From: Deinococcus sp. AJ005 | Lineage (GTDB): Bacteria; Deinococcota; Deinococci; Deinococcales; Deinococcaceae | DNA length: 64,000 nt | Assembly: GCF_009017495.1 (NCBI RefSeq) | Contig: NZ_CP044990.1 | Span: 1-64,000, forward strand | Direction of reading: 5' to 3' | Shown: positions 61,926 to 64,000 of the stretch, piece after piece | Numbering within the stretch: position 1 is the stretch's first letter | How the letters are laid out: each line of letters begins with the position of its first letter | Program-made: the position numbers and the translations under genes | Notes under the pieces: model-generated | The model's input: only the letters and a program-made list of their open reading frames with translations | The model's database searches: none | Told to the model about the DNA's origin: nothing

Positions 61926-61931
61926 TATGCT
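61926..61931 (+). promoter_or_regulatory. -10 box of leaderless sucA transcript
   Basis: TATGCT lies nine bases before the sucA ATG, with no ribosome site. Confidence 0.5.
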
Positions 61932-61940
61932 GGACACGTT

Positions 61941-64000
<2,060 letters not shown>

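Overview
The window is a GC-rich bacterial chromosome segment that begins inside dnaA and runs across the replication origin. The gene content points to the genus Deinococcus: a dnaA–oriC–dnaN origin, the CTC (long) form of ribosomal protein L25, an EF-P with arginine at position 32, a HAIR-type HspR operator in front of dnaK, menaquinone genes of the MqnP/MenG type, and many start codons lying 6–9 bases after a TAnnnT box (leaderless promoters). The species cannot be fixed from the sequence alone.

Layout. 1–8.5 kb: dnaA (5' end cut), an origin with ten perfect DnaA boxes and a DnaA-trio/AT-rich tract, dnaN, then eno, pyk and tyrS. Two further clusters of perfect DnaA boxes lie after dnaN and after pyk. 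8.5–16.4 kb: housekeeping and small genes (MOSC protein, UPF0114-like membrane protein, TrmK, rpoZ, rplY/ctc, efp, endonuclease V, a spermidine-synthase-like protein, a membrane-bound nucleotide-sugar dehydratase). Two tandem promoter–terminator repeats lie between trmK and rpoZ. 16.4–20.2 kb: a broken gene behind an acyl-CoA ligase, and a divergent phosphotriesterase-like lactonase.

20.4–27.3 kb is a decayed mobile island ending at the 3' side of a tRNA-Arg gene. It holds a parA/ribbon-helix-helix pair with parA truncated and stopped, an IS630-type and an IS4-like transposase (both broken), a Prim-Pol/ATPase replication gene whose primase part is severed, and a tyrosine integrase interrupted by two in-frame TAG codons. 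It is followed by tRNA-Arg(TCT), tRNA-Gly(TCC) and tRNA-Pro(TGG).

27.7–48.5 kb: mqnP, two small unknown genes, an OmpR-type two-component system, the dnaK–grpE–VF530–dnaJ heat-shock operon, a PLDc_N/short-chain dehydrogenase fusion, a LysM/C39-like peptidase, menG, a GNAT protein, kbl, a large NPCBM/beta-helix lipoprotein, fumC and an S9 peptidase. 48.5–60.5 kb: an M20 peptidase, then a sugar operon containing a ROK regulator, a fumarase/argininosuccinate-lyase-superfamily enzyme, a secreted PIG-L deacetylase with NEW3-like and CBM9-like domains, an ABC binding protein with two permeases, a cytoplasmic PIG-L deacetylase and a PfkB kinase. I infer uptake and catabolism of an N-acylated amino-sugar conjugate. 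60.6–64 kb: a HAD phosphatase, YwbE, a small membrane protein and the start of sucA.

A family of about 124–140 bp elements with inverted ends (five copies, one decayed) is scattered through the window. Two copies are embedded in the sugar operon, where their ends supply a stop codon, a Shine–Dalgarno sequence and a start codon.
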